Shown here: positions 8,919 through 18,030 of the stretch, piece by piece
Layout: every line of letters starts with the position of its first letter
How positions within the stretch are numbered: the stretch's first letter is position 1
Assembly: GCA_051005695.1 (NCBI GenBank)
Contig: JBPCJC010000026.1
Coordinates: forward strand, 1 to 64,000
DNA: 64,000 bases
DNA from: JACCTI01 sp051005695
Lineage (GTDB): Bacteria > Verrucomicrobiota > Verrucomicrobiia > Chthoniobacterales > UBA10450
Direction: 5' to 3'
The notes under the pieces: generated by a model
The model's input: only the letters and a program-made list of their open reading frames with translations
What the model was told of the DNA's origin: nothing
The model's database searches: none
Translations under genes and position numbers: made by a program

Positions 8919-9833
8919 CTAGCGGAGCGTTAACCAGACGGTGCGCGAACCTTCGCCCGCGGGAAAATCGGGCAACGGCGCCTCGCTGTGCAGACTGCCC
9001 GCGCGCCGGCTGGCCTTGAGGCAAAAACGCGCCATCACCTCGAGCGCGCGCTCTTTCACGGTACTGCAATTTGTCGAAAGCAGAATGCGCCCGTCGCGCT
9101 CCGCCACTTCCAACGCGGCCCCCAGGAGGGTCTCGAAATCGCGTTCCACTTGGAAACCTTTCCCGCTGTAAGAGCGCGAAAACGTCGGGGGATCGAGGAC
9201 GATGAGGTCGAATTTCTCGCCCCGGCGCCCGAGCCGGGGAAGAAGTTCCATGACATCATCGGCGACGAATTTGTGGTCGGCGATCGGGAGCGAATTTATT
9301 CCGAAATTTTCGCGCCCGCGCGTGAGCGATTTTTTCGAAAGATCGACGCTCACCGTCTGCGCGCCGACGGTCGCCCCCGCGACCGAGAACGAACAAGTGT
9401 AGGCAAAACAATTCAGCAAACTCTTCGGCCGCAGCGTGCGCACGAAACTGCGGTTGTGCCGTTGATCGACGAAAAGGCCGACCGAATAGCCCGCCTCGAA
9501 ATCGATCCCATAACGCAGCGCACGCTCGGTCGCGACGCTTTGGAGATTGAGCGTGGCGTCGCCCTGGATCAGTTTCGGGGTCGCGCGCTCGGCGTTTTGC
9601 CTCGGCAAAAAACGGCCGAAAACGCGCGCGAATTTGAACTCCACCGAAAGCGCCCACAGAAAAAATTCATTCGTTAGGCGCTCTTGCGCGACGTCATTTT
9701 TGTAAGAAACGAGAACGTCGTTTCCGTAGCGTTCGACCCAGCCGTCGTCGTCGGTGCAAAGGCGATAAGCGTCGGTTTGTTCCTCGTCGAAAGCCTTCGC
9801 CAGGCTGGGCTCTATCCATTCCGAAGTCCTCAT
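8919..9833 (-). CDS. class I SAM-dependent rRNA methyltransferase (RlmI/RlmK-like)
   Basis: The 304-residue protein carries the features of the 23S rRNA (cytosine-C5) methyltransferase family: YSVGLFVDQRHNR, LLNCFAYTCSFSVAGA as motif I that binds S-adenosylmethionine, VSVDLSKKSLTRGREN as motif II, and FDLIVLDPPTFSR as the catalytic motif IV. It is shorter at the N-terminus than E. coli RlmI and lacks a visible PUA domain, so the exact target base is uncertain. It is divergent from homoserine kinase. A 9-mer copy lies within it at 9671. Confidence 0.85.
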   Translation of the reverse strand: MRTSEWIEPSLAKAFDEEQTDAYRLCTDDDGWVERYGNDVLVSYKNDVAQERLTNEFFLWALSVEFKFARVFGRFLPRQNAERATPKLIQGDATLNLQSVATERALRYGIDFEAGYSVGLFVDQRHNRSFVRTLRPKSLLNCFAYTCSFSVAGATVGAQTVSVDLSKKSLTRGRENFGINSLPIADHKFVADDVMELLPRLGRRGEKFDLIVLDPPTFSRSYSGKGFQVERDFETLLGAALEVAERDGRILLSTNCSTVKERALEVMARFCLKASRRAGSLHSEAPLPDFPAGEGSRTVWLTLR

Positions 9834-9985
9834 GCAACGCCGACCGCGACCGTCGTTGGAGAATCGGCCTGCAACCGGTATCTGCGTGCCTTGCCCATCG
9901 CGCCGCGAGCGATCTCTTGCCGCGCGAAACGAGCGCGATACCTTTGCGCCGCGCTCCCATCCGTCGCCTAACGGATGGTTTTCTC

Positions 9986-10822
9986 ATGCAAGAAATCACC
10001 GTCCGCGTCCCGGCGAGCACCTCAAATCTCGGCCCCGGTTTCGATTGTCTCGGCGTTGCTTTGCGCATCTACAATCGCGTGACGGTGCGGCGCGACAGTC
10101 GTCAGCGAACCAGTCCGATGCTGCGCGAAGCCGCCGATCTTTTTTTCGAACGCGCCCGCTTGCGGCCGTTTCGATTTGCTTGCGAGATTTCCGGCGAGGT
10201 TCCGCAATCCCGCGGACTCGGCAGCAGCGCCGCGGTGCGTTTGGGTTTGCTCGATGGCTTGAACGGGCTGGCGAACAAACCGCTGATGCGCGAAGAAATT
10301 TTCCGGTTGTGCGCGAAGCTCGAGGGCCATCCGGACAACGCCGCGCCCGCAGAGTTCGGTGGCTTTAACGTCATTCGCGCTCAGCGCCGGCAGCGTTTTC
10401 CCGTCGCCGCTGCGCTCAAGTTTATTCTCGTCATCCCCGACTTCGAAGTTCGCACCGCGGAAGCGCGTGCGCTGCTGCCGGACCGCATCGCGCGCCACGA
10501 GTCGGTGGAAAGTTGCGCGAATGCCTGCGCGATTACCGCCGCTTTCGCCTCCGGAAAATATCAGAACCTGCGCGGCGCGTTTCATGATTATCTCCACCAG
10601 CCTTACCGGAAAAAATTGCTGCCATTTTTCGATGACGTGGTGGCGGCGGCGGAAAACGCCGGCGCGCTCGGCGGCTTCATCAGCGGCTCCGGCTCGACCA
10701 TTGCAGCAGTTAGCCTAACGAATCCAGCCAAAATCGCCGCCGCGATGGGCGCGACCGCGCCGAAGACCGCACGCATCCTCGTTACCACCGCCGACAATCG
10801 CGGCGCGCAAATTTTGCCATGA
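9986..10822 (+). CDS. thrB: homoserine kinase
   Basis: This GHMP-family kinase phosphorylates L-homoserine in threonine synthesis. Starting at the ATG at 9986 gives MQEITVRVPASTSNLGPGFD, the classic N-terminus; an upstream in-frame Met adds 23 non-conserved residues. The ATP-binding GHMP motif SRGLGSSAA is at residues 75-83, with a substrate motif EGHPDNAAPAEFGG and a C-terminal GGFISGSGSTIAAV. At 278 residues it is slightly short. Its end overlaps lpxK by 4 bases (ATGA), so the two are translationally coupled although their pathways are unrelated. Confidence 0.93.
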   Translation: MQEITVRVPASTSNLGPGFDCLGVALRIYNRVTVRRDSRQRTSPMLREAADLFFERARLRPFRFACEISGEVPQSRGLGSSAAVRLGLLDGLNGLANKPLMREEIFRLCAKLEGHPDNAAPAEFGGFNVIRAQRRQRFPVAAALKFILVIPDFEVRTAEARALLPDRIARHESVESCANACAITAAFASGKYQNLRGAFHDYLHQPYRKKLLPFFDDVVAAAENAGALGGFISGSGSTIAAVSLTNPAKIAAAMGATAPKTARILVTTADNRGAQILP

Positions 10823-11997
10823 GCCAGCGCTCCGAAACGCTCGAGCAATTCGCGATCGACGTCATCCTCGAGCGCCGCCACGGCATCCGCGCGACGATGC
10901 TCCGCGGCCTGCTCTACGCGCTCTCCTTCGTTTACGAGCGGATCGTGCAACTGCGTTTGTTCCTGTATCGCCATCGCATTTTTCGCGAGCGCACTCTCGG
11001 CTGCCTCGTGATCAGCATTGGCAACCTGACCGTCGGCGGCACTGGCAAGACGCCGATCGTCGAAAAATTCGCGCGCGCCCTTCGCGCCGGCGGACGGCGG
11101 GTGGCGATTCTCAGCCGCGGCTACAAAAGCGTCCCGCAATCTGTTTCGAAGAAAAACGCGCAGAACGCCGAACAGCCGCCGCGGATCGTCTCCGATGGCA
11201 AATCGCTTTTGCTCGATTCGTTAACCGCAGGTGACGAGCCCTACATGCTCGCGCAAAACCTGAAAGACGTGATCGTCTTGGTCGATAAGGATCGAGTGAA
11301 GAGCGGACTCTTCGCGATAAAAGAACTCAAAGCCGACACGCTTTTGCTTGATGACGGCTTGCAATATCTCCATCTGAAACACCGGCTCGATATCGTCCTG
11401 ATCGATCGCCAGGCGCCCTTCGGAAATGAATATCTGCTCCCGCGCGGAACCTTGCGCGAGCCGCCGAAGAATTTGCGCCGAGCCAGTTACATCTTCATCA
11501 CCAAATGCACCGGCGAGCCTAACGACGATTTGATCGCGCGAATCCGGGAATACAATCGGACCGCCGAGATCATCGAATGCGCGCACCAGCCGCTGCATCT
11601 CCAGAACGTCTTCACCGGCGAACAACTGCCGCTGGAAAAACTGCGGGGTGAATTCATCGGCTCACTTTGCGGGATCGCGCAGCCGGAGAGTTTCGATGAC
11701 GGACTGCGCAAACTCGGCGCGCGCATAGAGCTTTCGAAACATTACACCGATCACCACCGTTACACCGAGGCCGAGCTGCAGAATTTCATCAACCGCTGTC
11801 TGCGCCGTGATCTCGCGATGGTCGTAACCACGGAGAAAGACGCGGTCCGGTTTCCACGCCTGATGAACCCGGAAGTGCCGATTTGTTTTCTCCGGGTGGA
11901 AATCGAAATCCTCAGCGGCCACGAAAGCTGGGAACACTGCGTCGCGCGTATCTGTCAGCCACAACCAATGCTCTCGCCCGCGCGATTCTTTTCTTAG
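10819..11997 (+). CDS. lpxK: tetraacyldisaccharide 4'-kinase
   Basis: LpxK phosphorylates the 4' position of the lipid A precursor at the inner membrane, so its presence supports a lipopolysaccharide-bearing organism. The 392-residue protein has an N-terminal hydrophobic helix around residues 29-50 and a P-loop GGTGKTP at 73-79. Further family features are ILSRGYKS, DDGLQYLHLKHRLDIVLID and VVTTEKDAVRF near the C-terminus. The start overlaps the thrB stop. Downstream, the LigD-type polymerase gene begins 2 bases after the stop, giving a tight three-gene unit. Confidence 0.93.
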   Translation: MSQRSETLEQFAIDVILERRHGIRATMLRGLLYALSFVYERIVQLRLFLYRHRIFRERTLGCLVISIGNLTVGGTGKTPIVEKFARALRAGGRRVAILSRGYKSVPQSVSKKNAQNAEQPPRIVSDGKSLLLDSLTAGDEPYMLAQNLKDVIVLVDKDRVKSGLFAIKELKADTLLLDDGLQYLHLKHRLDIVLIDRQAPFGNEYLLPRGTLREPPKNLRRASYIFITKCTGEPNDDLIARIREYNRTAEIIECAHQPLHLQNVFTGEQLPLEKLRGEFIGSLCGIAQPESFDDGLRKLGARIELSKHYTDHHRYTEAELQNFINRCLRRDLAMVVTTEKDAVRFPRLMNPEVPICFLRVEIEILSGHESWEHCVARICQPQPMLSPARFFS

Positions 11998-11999
11998 AA

Positions 12000-12920
12000 A
12001 TGGCCGACAAAACGGAACTGATCGTGGAAGGAAAGAAGCTTCCGGTTTCGAACCTGAACAAGGTGCTCTATCCGCAGACCGGATTCACCAAAGGGCAGGT
12101 GATCGATTATTACATCCGGATCGCGCCGGTGTTGTTGCCGCATTTGAAGGACCGCGCGCTGACGATGAAGCGTTACCCGAACGGCGTCGACGGGATGTTC
12201 TTCTACGAAAAGAATTGCCCGTCGCATCGGCCGAAATGGGTCAAGACCGCAAAGGTTTGGAGCGAAGGTAACCAGCGCGATATGCATTATTGCCTTGCGC
12301 AGGATTTGCCGACGCTTGTCTGGGCGGCGAACCTCGCTGACCTCGAATTGCACACTTCGCTCGCGCGGAAGAAAGACGTGAGCAAGCCGACGATGATGGT
12401 CTTCGATCTCGATCCCGGTCCGCCGGCGGACATGGTGCAATGCTGCCAGGTCGGGCTCTGGCTGCGCGACTTGTTAGGCGAAATGAAATTGCAAAGCTGG
12501 GCCAAAACCAGCGGCTCGAAAGGCCTGCAAGTTTACGTCCCGCTGAATACCGCGATCACTTTCGATCAGACGAAAGCGCTCGCCCGCGCACTCGCCGAAC
12601 ATTTGGAACGCACACATCCGAATTTGGTCGTGCACAAAATGCTCAAGTCGCTCCGCAAAGGAAAAGTGCTGGTCGATTGGAGCCAGAACGACGAGCACAA
12701 GACGACGATCAACGTCTACTCGCTGCGCGCGAAAGAGCAGCCGACGGTTTCTACTCCGGTTTCTTGGGATGAGGTCGAGACGTGTTTGAAAAAGAAGAAG
12801 GCGGGCTTGCTCGCGTTCAACTCCGATCAAGTTTTGCAGCGCGTCCAGAAGATGGGTGATCTTTTCGCCCAGGTGGAAACGCTTAAGCAGAAGCTGCCGA
12901 AAAAATGGGAGCTGGATTAA
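12000..12920 (+). CDS. stand-alone LigD-type primase/polymerase (non-homologous end joining)
   Basis: The protein matches the polymerase (PolDom, archaeo-eukaryotic primase-like) domain of bacterial DNA ligase D: LNKVLYPQTGFTKGQVIDYYIRIAPVLLPHL, the FDLDPGPPAD motif with the metal-binding Asp-x-Asp, TSGSKGLQVYVPL and VLVDWSQND. In NHEJ this domain fills gaps with ribonucleotides. At 306 residues it contains only this domain; no ligase or phosphoesterase domain and no Ku gene is in the window. The ATG at 12000 is chosen because the family begins there; the longer frame overlaps lpxK. Confidence 0.88.
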   Translation: MADKTELIVEGKKLPVSNLNKVLYPQTGFTKGQVIDYYIRIAPVLLPHLKDRALTMKRYPNGVDGMFFYEKNCPSHRPKWVKTAKVWSEGNQRDMHYCLAQDLPTLVWAANLADLELHTSLARKKDVSKPTMMVFDLDPGPPADMVQCCQVGLWLRDLLGEMKLQSWAKTSGSKGLQVYVPLNTAITFDQTKALARALAEHLERTHPNLVVHKMLKSLRKGKVLVDWSQNDEHKTTINVYSLRAKEQPTVSTPVSWDEVETCLKKKKAGLLAFNSDQVLQRVQKMGDLFAQVETLKQKLPKKWELD

Positions 12921-12950
12921 CAATCTCCGCGCAAACCCACCGTCCTCGCA

Positions 12951-13080
12951 TGTCATCCTGAGGCTGGCGCAACGCGCCGAGGGACCTCACCCACGCGCTC
13001 CTGATGACACGATGGTTCCCGGGCGCGAAAACCGACGCCCTGTGCGAGGTCCCTCGCCGTCTGCGCGGCTCGGGATGACA
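12951..13080. mobile_element. MITE-like inverted-repeat element, copy 1 (TGTCATCCTGAG ends)
   Basis: A 130-base intergenic element begins TGTCATCCTGAG and ends CTCGGGATGACA. The inner right arm includes GGTCCCTCGCCGTCTGCGC, which is shared with the copies at 41169 and 51810. It carries no ORF. It lies between convergent genes. Confidence 0.75.
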
Positions 13081-13100
13081 CGCGATTACGCGCGGGATGA

Positions 13101-13904
13101 TTATGCAGGTTTCGTCCGCTGGTAAACTTCCGGGCGGCGGTGCCGCATCACCGGCATGTGGTCGCGAACTGTTCGCAGCGTTTCCTCGGAGAGATCCGCA
13201 ACCACAAGCTCCTCACGATCGCTCGAAGCCGCGGCGACGACCACGCCGTAGGGATCGATGATCGCCGAGCTTCCGCAAAAGGTGACGCCATCATCGGTGC
13301 CGACGCGATTGGCGAGGATGACGTAGCTCTGGTTTTCGATCGCGCGCGCAGTCGCGAGCGTGCGTAAATGTTCGACCCGCGGAAAGGGCCACGCAGACGA
13401 GATGACGAAAACATCCGCGTCCTGATCGACCGCGAGCGTGCGATAAATTTCCGGAAAACGCAGGTCGTAACAAATCGTTAGGCCGAAGCGGAACCGGTCG
13501 ATCGGCACGGTGACGGCCTCGCCACCGGCAGCGAAGCATTTGTGTTCCTCAATCGGCGCCGGCGCAAAGAGGTGCGCTTTCCGATATTTCCCGATCAGCA
13601 CGCCGGTCGAGTCGATCACTGCCTGACTGTTGAAGATGCAATCGTCTGTCCGCTCGGAGACGCCGCAGAGGATACCTAACGAGAACTCGCGCGCGAGCGC
13701 TCGCAGTTGCGGAACCGCGCCGTCATTCCAACGCGACGCGCGCTCGCGGATAACCGACATGACGTAGCCGGTATCCGACATTTCGGGAAACACGATCCAA
13801 TCGACGGCTTGTCGCTTTGCGCATTCTGCGAATTCGCGAATTTTCCGCAGGTTCGTCTCGATCTCACCGACAGCGCAGGAGATTTGGGCGGCGGCGATCT
13901 TCAT
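13101..13904 (-). CDS. carbon-nitrogen hydrolase (nitrilase superfamily, omega-amidase-like)
   Basis: The 267-residue protein has the Glu-Lys-Cys catalytic triad of nitrilase-superfamily amidases: E41 in IVFPEMSDTGY, K109 in GKYRKAHLF and C145 in LTICYDLRFPE. The final region AIIDPYGVVVAAASSDREELVVADL is also characteristic. Its closest general type is the Nit2/YafV omega-amidase and deaminated-glutathione amidase group, but substrate cannot be set from sequence alone. The adjacent gamma-glutamyltransferase, on the same strand and ending the pair, would fit a role in glutathione or gamma-glutamyl amide turnover; this is inference. Confidence 0.88.
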   Translation of the reverse strand: MKIAAAQISCAVGEIETNLRKIREFAECAKRQAVDWIVFPEMSDTGYVMSVIRERASRWNDGAVPQLRALAREFSLGILCGVSERTDDCIFNSQAVIDSTGVLIGKYRKAHLFAPAPIEEHKCFAAGGEAVTVPIDRFRFGLTICYDLRFPEIYRTLAVDQDADVFVISSAWPFPRVEHLRTLATARAIENQSYVILANRVGTDDGVTFCGSSAIIDPYGVVVAAASSDREELVVADLSEETLRTVRDHMPVMRHRRPEVYQRTKPA

Positions 13905-13938
13905 TTTTTTAAGACAGGATGAAATTCTTCAATCCTGT

Positions 13939-15678
13939 CTAATATCCGGCCGCCTGTCCGTCCTTGCGGCTTTCACTCGCGCCGACGTAAACGCGTTCGC
14001 CATCATGCATCTCGACTTTGATCGCCTGATAGCCGCCGTAGCCGCCGACATCGAAACGCACATCGTGTCCGCGTTTTTTTAACTCGCGCACCGTCTCGTA
14101 CGGAATGCCGCTCTCCACTTCCACGTAGCCGCCGTCCTTCATTTTTTCGTCGGTCGGTTCGTTATCGCCTTCGTGTTGCCAGCGCGCGGCGTCGCCGGCT
14201 TCCTGCACGTTCATCCCGAAGTCGATTTGATTCGTTAGGACTTGCACGTGCCCCTGCGGTTGCATCCCGCCGCCCATGACGCCGAAGGCTTCCCACGGTT
14301 TCCCGTCCTTCATCACGAAGCCGGGAATGATGGTATGAAACGGGCGCTTCCCCGGCGCATAAACATTCGCGTGTCCCGACTGCATGGAAAAAAGTTGGCC
14401 GCGATCCTGAAACATAAACCCGAGCCCGGGGACGACGATGCCGCTGCCCATCCCGCGATAATTACTTTGGATTAACGAAACCATGTTGCCCTCGTCATCC
14501 GCGGTGCACATGTAAATCGTGTCGCCGTGACCGAGCGCGGGATTGCCGGCGAGGACAGTCTTCGCGGCGTGTTTCGGATCGATTAATTTGCGCCGCTCGG
14601 CCGCGTATTCCTTCGAGATCAACTGTGCGACCGGCGCCTTTGCGAAATCAGGATCGGCGTAGAATTTCGCGCGATCGGCCCAGGCAATTTTCTTCGCTTC
14701 CACCATCGTGTGCAAGGTGTCGGGCGTATTCCGGCCCATCGCTTTCAAGTCGAAGCCCTCGAGCAAATTTAGGATTTGCAGGGTGGCGATGCCTTGGCCA
14801 TTTGGCGGTAACTCAAAGACATCGTAGCCACGGTAATTAGTCGAAACCGGCTCGACCCAGGTGCTCGTGTGTTTTGCGAAATCTTCTTTGCGGAGATAAC
14901 CGCCGTTCGCGCGCATGAAGGCGTCGATCTTATCGGCAATCTCGCCTTTGTAATAAACATCGCGCCCGTTCTCGCCGATCAAACGCAGAGTATTTGCGAG
15001 ATCCGGGTTCTTGAAAATCTCGCCTTTTTCCGGCGCGCGGCCTTTGCCATCAAGGGTGTAAGTCGCCAGAAAACCACCCGGCAAGCCTTTGAAATAGGCC
15101 AGGTTTCGGCCCCAGTAGAACGAGATCAGCTCGGTCACGGGGAAGCCTTCCTCCGCGTAATGAATCGCGCCGGAAAGATCGTCGCCTAACGAGAGCTTGC
15201 CGAATTTGTCGTGCAACTGCGCCCAACCATCCACGCAACCGGGAACGCTGATCGGCAGCATCCCGATCGGCGGAATGTCCGGGCGTTTCAGTTTCGCGAG
15301 CTCGTTTTTCATTCGCTCGAAACTGAGCCCGATCGGCGAACGACCGCTGGCGTTCAAGCCGTAAAGTGTGTTCTCCTTCGCGCTGTAAACGATCGCGAAA
15401 AGATCGCCGCCGACGCCGTTCGAAACCGGCTCCATCAAACCGAGGGTGGCGTTCGCGGCGATCGCGGCATCGATCGCGTTGCCGCCGCGTTTCAAAACAT
15501 CGAGCCCGACTTGCGTCGCGGCTGGCACGCTCGTGCAAACCATTCCGTGTCGCCCTAATACTTCCGAGCGGGTGGCGAAAGGCGCGCCGGTGATTCGGTC
15601 GATTTGCGCATCAACGATGCTCGTGAAAGCGAGACAAAAAACCGGGAGAAGGATGAGGCGCATCCCGGAGTTTATCAC
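13939..15678 (-). CDS. ggt: gamma-glutamyltransferase
   Basis: This periplasmic Ntn-hydrolase cleaves glutathione and other gamma-glutamyl compounds and matures by self-cleavage at a threonine. A signal peptide is visible (MRLILLPVFCLAFTSIVDAQ). The large-subunit features GGNAIDAAIAANATLGLMEP and SNGVGGDLFA are present. The probable nucleophile is T387 in GHGDTIYMCTADDEG, followed by the small subunit with MGSGIVVPGLGFMFQDRG and the C-terminal GGMQPQGHVQ. The 579-residue length is normal. It follows the lolC/E-type gene on the same strand after a short gap. Confidence 0.93.
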   Translation of the reverse strand: MINSGMRLILLPVFCLAFTSIVDAQIDRITGAPFATRSEVLGRHGMVCTSVPAATQVGLDVLKRGGNAIDAAIAANATLGLMEPVSNGVGGDLFAIVYSAKENTLYGLNASGRSPIGLSFERMKNELAKLKRPDIPPIGMLPISVPGCVDGWAQLHDKFGKLSLGDDLSGAIHYAEEGFPVTELISFYWGRNLAYFKGLPGGFLATYTLDGKGRAPEKGEIFKNPDLANTLRLIGENGRDVYYKGEIADKIDAFMRANGGYLRKEDFAKHTSTWVEPVSTNYRGYDVFELPPNGQGIATLQILNLLEGFDLKAMGRNTPDTLHTMVEAKKIAWADRAKFYADPDFAKAPVAQLISKEYAAERRKLIDPKHAAKTVLAGNPALGHGDTIYMCTADDEGNMVSLIQSNYRGMGSGIVVPGLGFMFQDRGQLFSMQSGHANVYAPGKRPFHTIIPGFVMKDGKPWEAFGVMGGGMQPQGHVQVLTNQIDFGMNVQEAGDAARWQHEGDNEPTDEKMKDGGYVEVESGIPYETVRELKKRGHDVRFDVGGYGGYQAIKVEMHDGERVYVGASESRKDGQAAGY

Positions 15679-15687
15679 TCTCGCCCG

Positions 15688-17055
15688 CTATTCAAACCGG
15701 AGCGCTTTTACCGGATCGAGCCGGGCCGCGAAGTAAGCCGGGATGAGCGCGGCGAACGAGCAGATGATGAACGCGGCCACGCAAATGATCGCGACATCGC
15801 CGCGGACGATTTCCGCCGGAATTTGCGAGAACTGATAAACCTGCCGGGGAAAAACTTCGATTCCGAAGGTGCCGGAAAGCCATTGGCTGAATTCATTCCG
15901 GTAACGAATCAGCAACATTCCGAGACCAAGCCCGGAGAGCGTGCCGAACATTCCGACGACCATTCCCTGCGCCAGAAAAACCCAGACGATTTGCCAGATG
16001 TTGGCGCCGATCGCTTTCATAATTCCGATCTCGCGCGTCTTTTGCACGGTCACGGTAATGAGCGTGTTCATGATTCCGAAGGCGGCCACCACCACGATGA
16101 AAAAGAGGAGGAAAAACATCACCGTTCGTTCCAGCCGGACCGCTTCGAAATATTGATTGTTCATCTCGATCCAGGTCTGCGCGTATTCCGGTGGGGTCAG
16201 AAATTTATCGATCGCTGCTTTCACCCGGCCGGCCGCGTATGGATCAACCGTCTTCACGGATAATCCATGCAACGCGTCGCCCAGATTATACAATTCCTGA
16301 CCGACATAAATCGGCACGAGGAGGAACTCGGAATCGTGCAGGTAATGGCCGGTTTCGAAAATACCGGTGACGGTCAATTCCTTCGGGAGCACGACTTCGC
16401 GCAGTTGATCGAGCGCCGCTTTTTCGTCCGCGCCTTTGTTCTCTAATTTTTTCAGGCTATCCATGATCGCGCCCAGATTTCCCGGCGAATAAACGGTCAG
16501 CTTGTCGCCGACAGTGATCCCAAGTTTGCGCGCGAGTTCGATTCCCAAAATCGCCGAGTCGCCCTCGAGGTCGAGTTTGCCTTTGACGATAAATTTCTGC
16601 AGGGGGATGACCTTTTCTTCTTCTTCCGGATCGATCCCGCGGATGAAAGGAGCCAGACGTTGATCGTTGAATTCGACGATCACCGGCCCTTGCACATAGG
16701 GCGCGGTCGCGACCACCCCCGGGGTGTTGCGGATTTTGACCGTGAGATCGCGCCAGTCATGAAGCACATCCTGGCTGGAAACGAAAATGTGCGCGTCGAA
16801 GTCGATCACCTTCTGGCGTAGCTCGCGGTCGAAGCCGGTCATGACCGAGATGACAAGGATGAGCACGGTCACGCCGAGAGTCACGCCGAGGACCGAGATC
16901 AGAGTGATGATCGAAACGAAGGTGCGCTTCGGCTTGAGATAGCGGAGCGCGAGAAAGAGGCTGAACGGCAGTTTCAAAATCGGCGGTAAGGTCGCGAGAA
17001 ACCGGCGCGATGCCAGCGCGAAGTCGAGCGCGGCACCGGCCGCGGCCCCGGGCAA
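15688..17055 (-). CDS. LolC/LolE-type ABC transporter permease (lipoprotein release)
   Basis: This FtsX-family membrane protein would extract lipoproteins from the inner membrane for transfer to LolA. The 455-residue protein shows SLFLALRYLKPKRTFVSIITLISVLGVTLGV at the N-terminal span, a large periplasmic domain, then QKTREIGIMKAIGA (the coupling motif) and three C-terminal membrane segments ending DPVKALRFE. No LolD ATPase gene lies beside it. The first 20 residues are poorly conserved, so the true start may be downstream. It begins 7 bases after the DUF2237 gene, whose stop sits in a 9-mer copy. Confidence 0.9.
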   Translation of the reverse strand: MPGAAAGAALDFALASRRFLATLPPILKLPFSLFLALRYLKPKRTFVSIITLISVLGVTLGVTVLILVISVMTGFDRELRQKVIDFDAHIFVSSQDVLHDWRDLTVKIRNTPGVVATAPYVQGPVIVEFNDQRLAPFIRGIDPEEEEKVIPLQKFIVKGKLDLEGDSAILGIELARKLGITVGDKLTVYSPGNLGAIMDSLKKLENKGADEKAALDQLREVVLPKELTVTGIFETGHYLHDSEFLLVPIYVGQELYNLGDALHGLSVKTVDPYAAGRVKAAIDKFLTPPEYAQTWIEMNNQYFEAVRLERTVMFFLLFFIVVVAAFGIMNTLITVTVQKTREIGIMKAIGANIWQIVWVFLAQGMVVGMFGTLSGLGLGMLLIRYRNEFSQWLSGTFGIEVFPRQVYQFSQIPAEIVRGDVAIICVAAFIICSFAALIPAYFAARLDPVKALRFE

Positions 17056-17062
17056 AGTCTCG

Positions 17063-17425
17063 TTAGGCGTCGATCGCGTGAGCTTTTAATTCTTCCAACG
17101 AAACGAACTCGAGCACGGAGGAATGGGTCGCTTCGAGATCGACCTTTCCGGGCAGGCCGCGTTTCAGCGCCGCCGCCCAACGAGTGACGCAAACGCACCA
17201 GCGATCGCCTGGTTGCAATCCCGGAAAACCATACTGCGGATGCGGCGTGAGCAGGTCGTTACCATCGAGCACGGAGAAGTCCAGGAAGTCGCGGTCGACC
17301 ACCACGCAAACGGTGTGTAGCCCAAGATCCTCCGGCGCGGTGCGGCAGTAACCGTCGCGAAAAAATCCGGTCATCGGATCGCGGCAACAGCATTTCAATT
17401 CCGTGCCGAGGACGTTAGTGGGCAT
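17063..17425 (-). CDS. DUF2237 family protein
   Basis: The 120-residue protein contains the DUF2237 pattern NVLGTELKCCCRDPMTGFFRDGYCRT, then DLGLHTVCVVVDRDFLDFS, GNDLLTPHPQYGFPGLQPGDRWCVCVTRW and HSSVLEFVSLEELKAHA. The cysteine clusters and the GDRWC motif are conserved in the family, whose function is not established. It is soluble and the length is normal. The stop codon TAA overlaps the 9-mer at 17060-17068. It probably shares a transcript with the Lol-type permease. Confidence 0.92.
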   Translation of the reverse strand: MPTNVLGTELKCCCRDPMTGFFRDGYCRTAPEDLGLHTVCVVVDRDFLDFSVLDGNDLLTPHPQYGFPGLQPGDRWCVCVTRWAAALKRGLPGKVDLEATHSSVLEFVSLEELKAHAIDA

Positions 17426-17484
17426 GGCGCACTATAGCATTGCGGGCGGCGAGCAAAATCACGGCGACGTTCGATTCAGAAGCG

Positions 17485-18000
17485 ATGTCTAAAGTGCGAG
17501 AGCCGCTGGCGTTTTGGCTCGTGCCGGCGCCGCCTGAGCGCGAGATTTTTGCGCAGATTATCGACCAGCTTGCCGGACGTTTTCATGCGCCTCGATTCGA
17601 ACCGCATCTCACCTTGCTGAGTGCGAAGTTGGAACGCGAACGAGCCGGCGCGGCGTTGCAGTAGCTGCCTCTCGGCGCCAAATACGTCGTGGAGGTCGAG
17701 GGAATTTCTTTCGCCGAAAAATTTACCAAGACCCTCTTTGTCCGCTTCCGTTCTTCGCCGGAACTGGAGCGACTGCGCGCGATGTTGGCCGATTTTCTTG
17801 GCCTAATGAGTGTTGAGGAATTCGATCCGCACCTGAGCTTGCTTTACGCGGAATTGCCGCTGCGCGAAAAAGAATCACTCGCCCGGAGCCTTCATTTTCC
17901 TTTGGCGAGCGTGACTTTCCACGGCTGCAAAGTGATCTCGCATCCGGCATCGATCAGCAGCCGCGCGGACGTGGAAGCGTGGCGCACGGTCGCAGCTTGA
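17485..18000 (+). pseudogene. 2H phosphoesterase (2'-5' RNA ligase/cyclic phosphodiesterase-like), interrupted by in-frame TAG
   Basis: From ATG 17485 the frame reads LAFWLVPAPPEREIFAQII and FEPHLTLLSAKL and then meets TAG at 17662-17664. The same frame continues with LPLGAKYVVEVEGISF, FTKTLFVRFRSSPEL and FDPHLSLLYAEL to a stop at 18000. The two HxTL/HxSL motifs are the paired catalytic signatures of 2H phosphoesterases and lie on opposite sides of the stop. With no frame shift and both halves well conserved, this is a recent nonsense mutation, a sequencing error, or readthrough. The Hsp70 gene follows after 30 bases. Confidence 0.8.
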
Positions 18001-18030
18001 GAGCAACCTTCGCCCGACCGACACTGCGGA

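Noticed and set aside
17401..17484. Start of the 2H phosphoesterase at 17440
   Set aside because: The extra 15 residues before the Met at 17485 lack family similarity and overlap the divergent DUF2237 upstream region.
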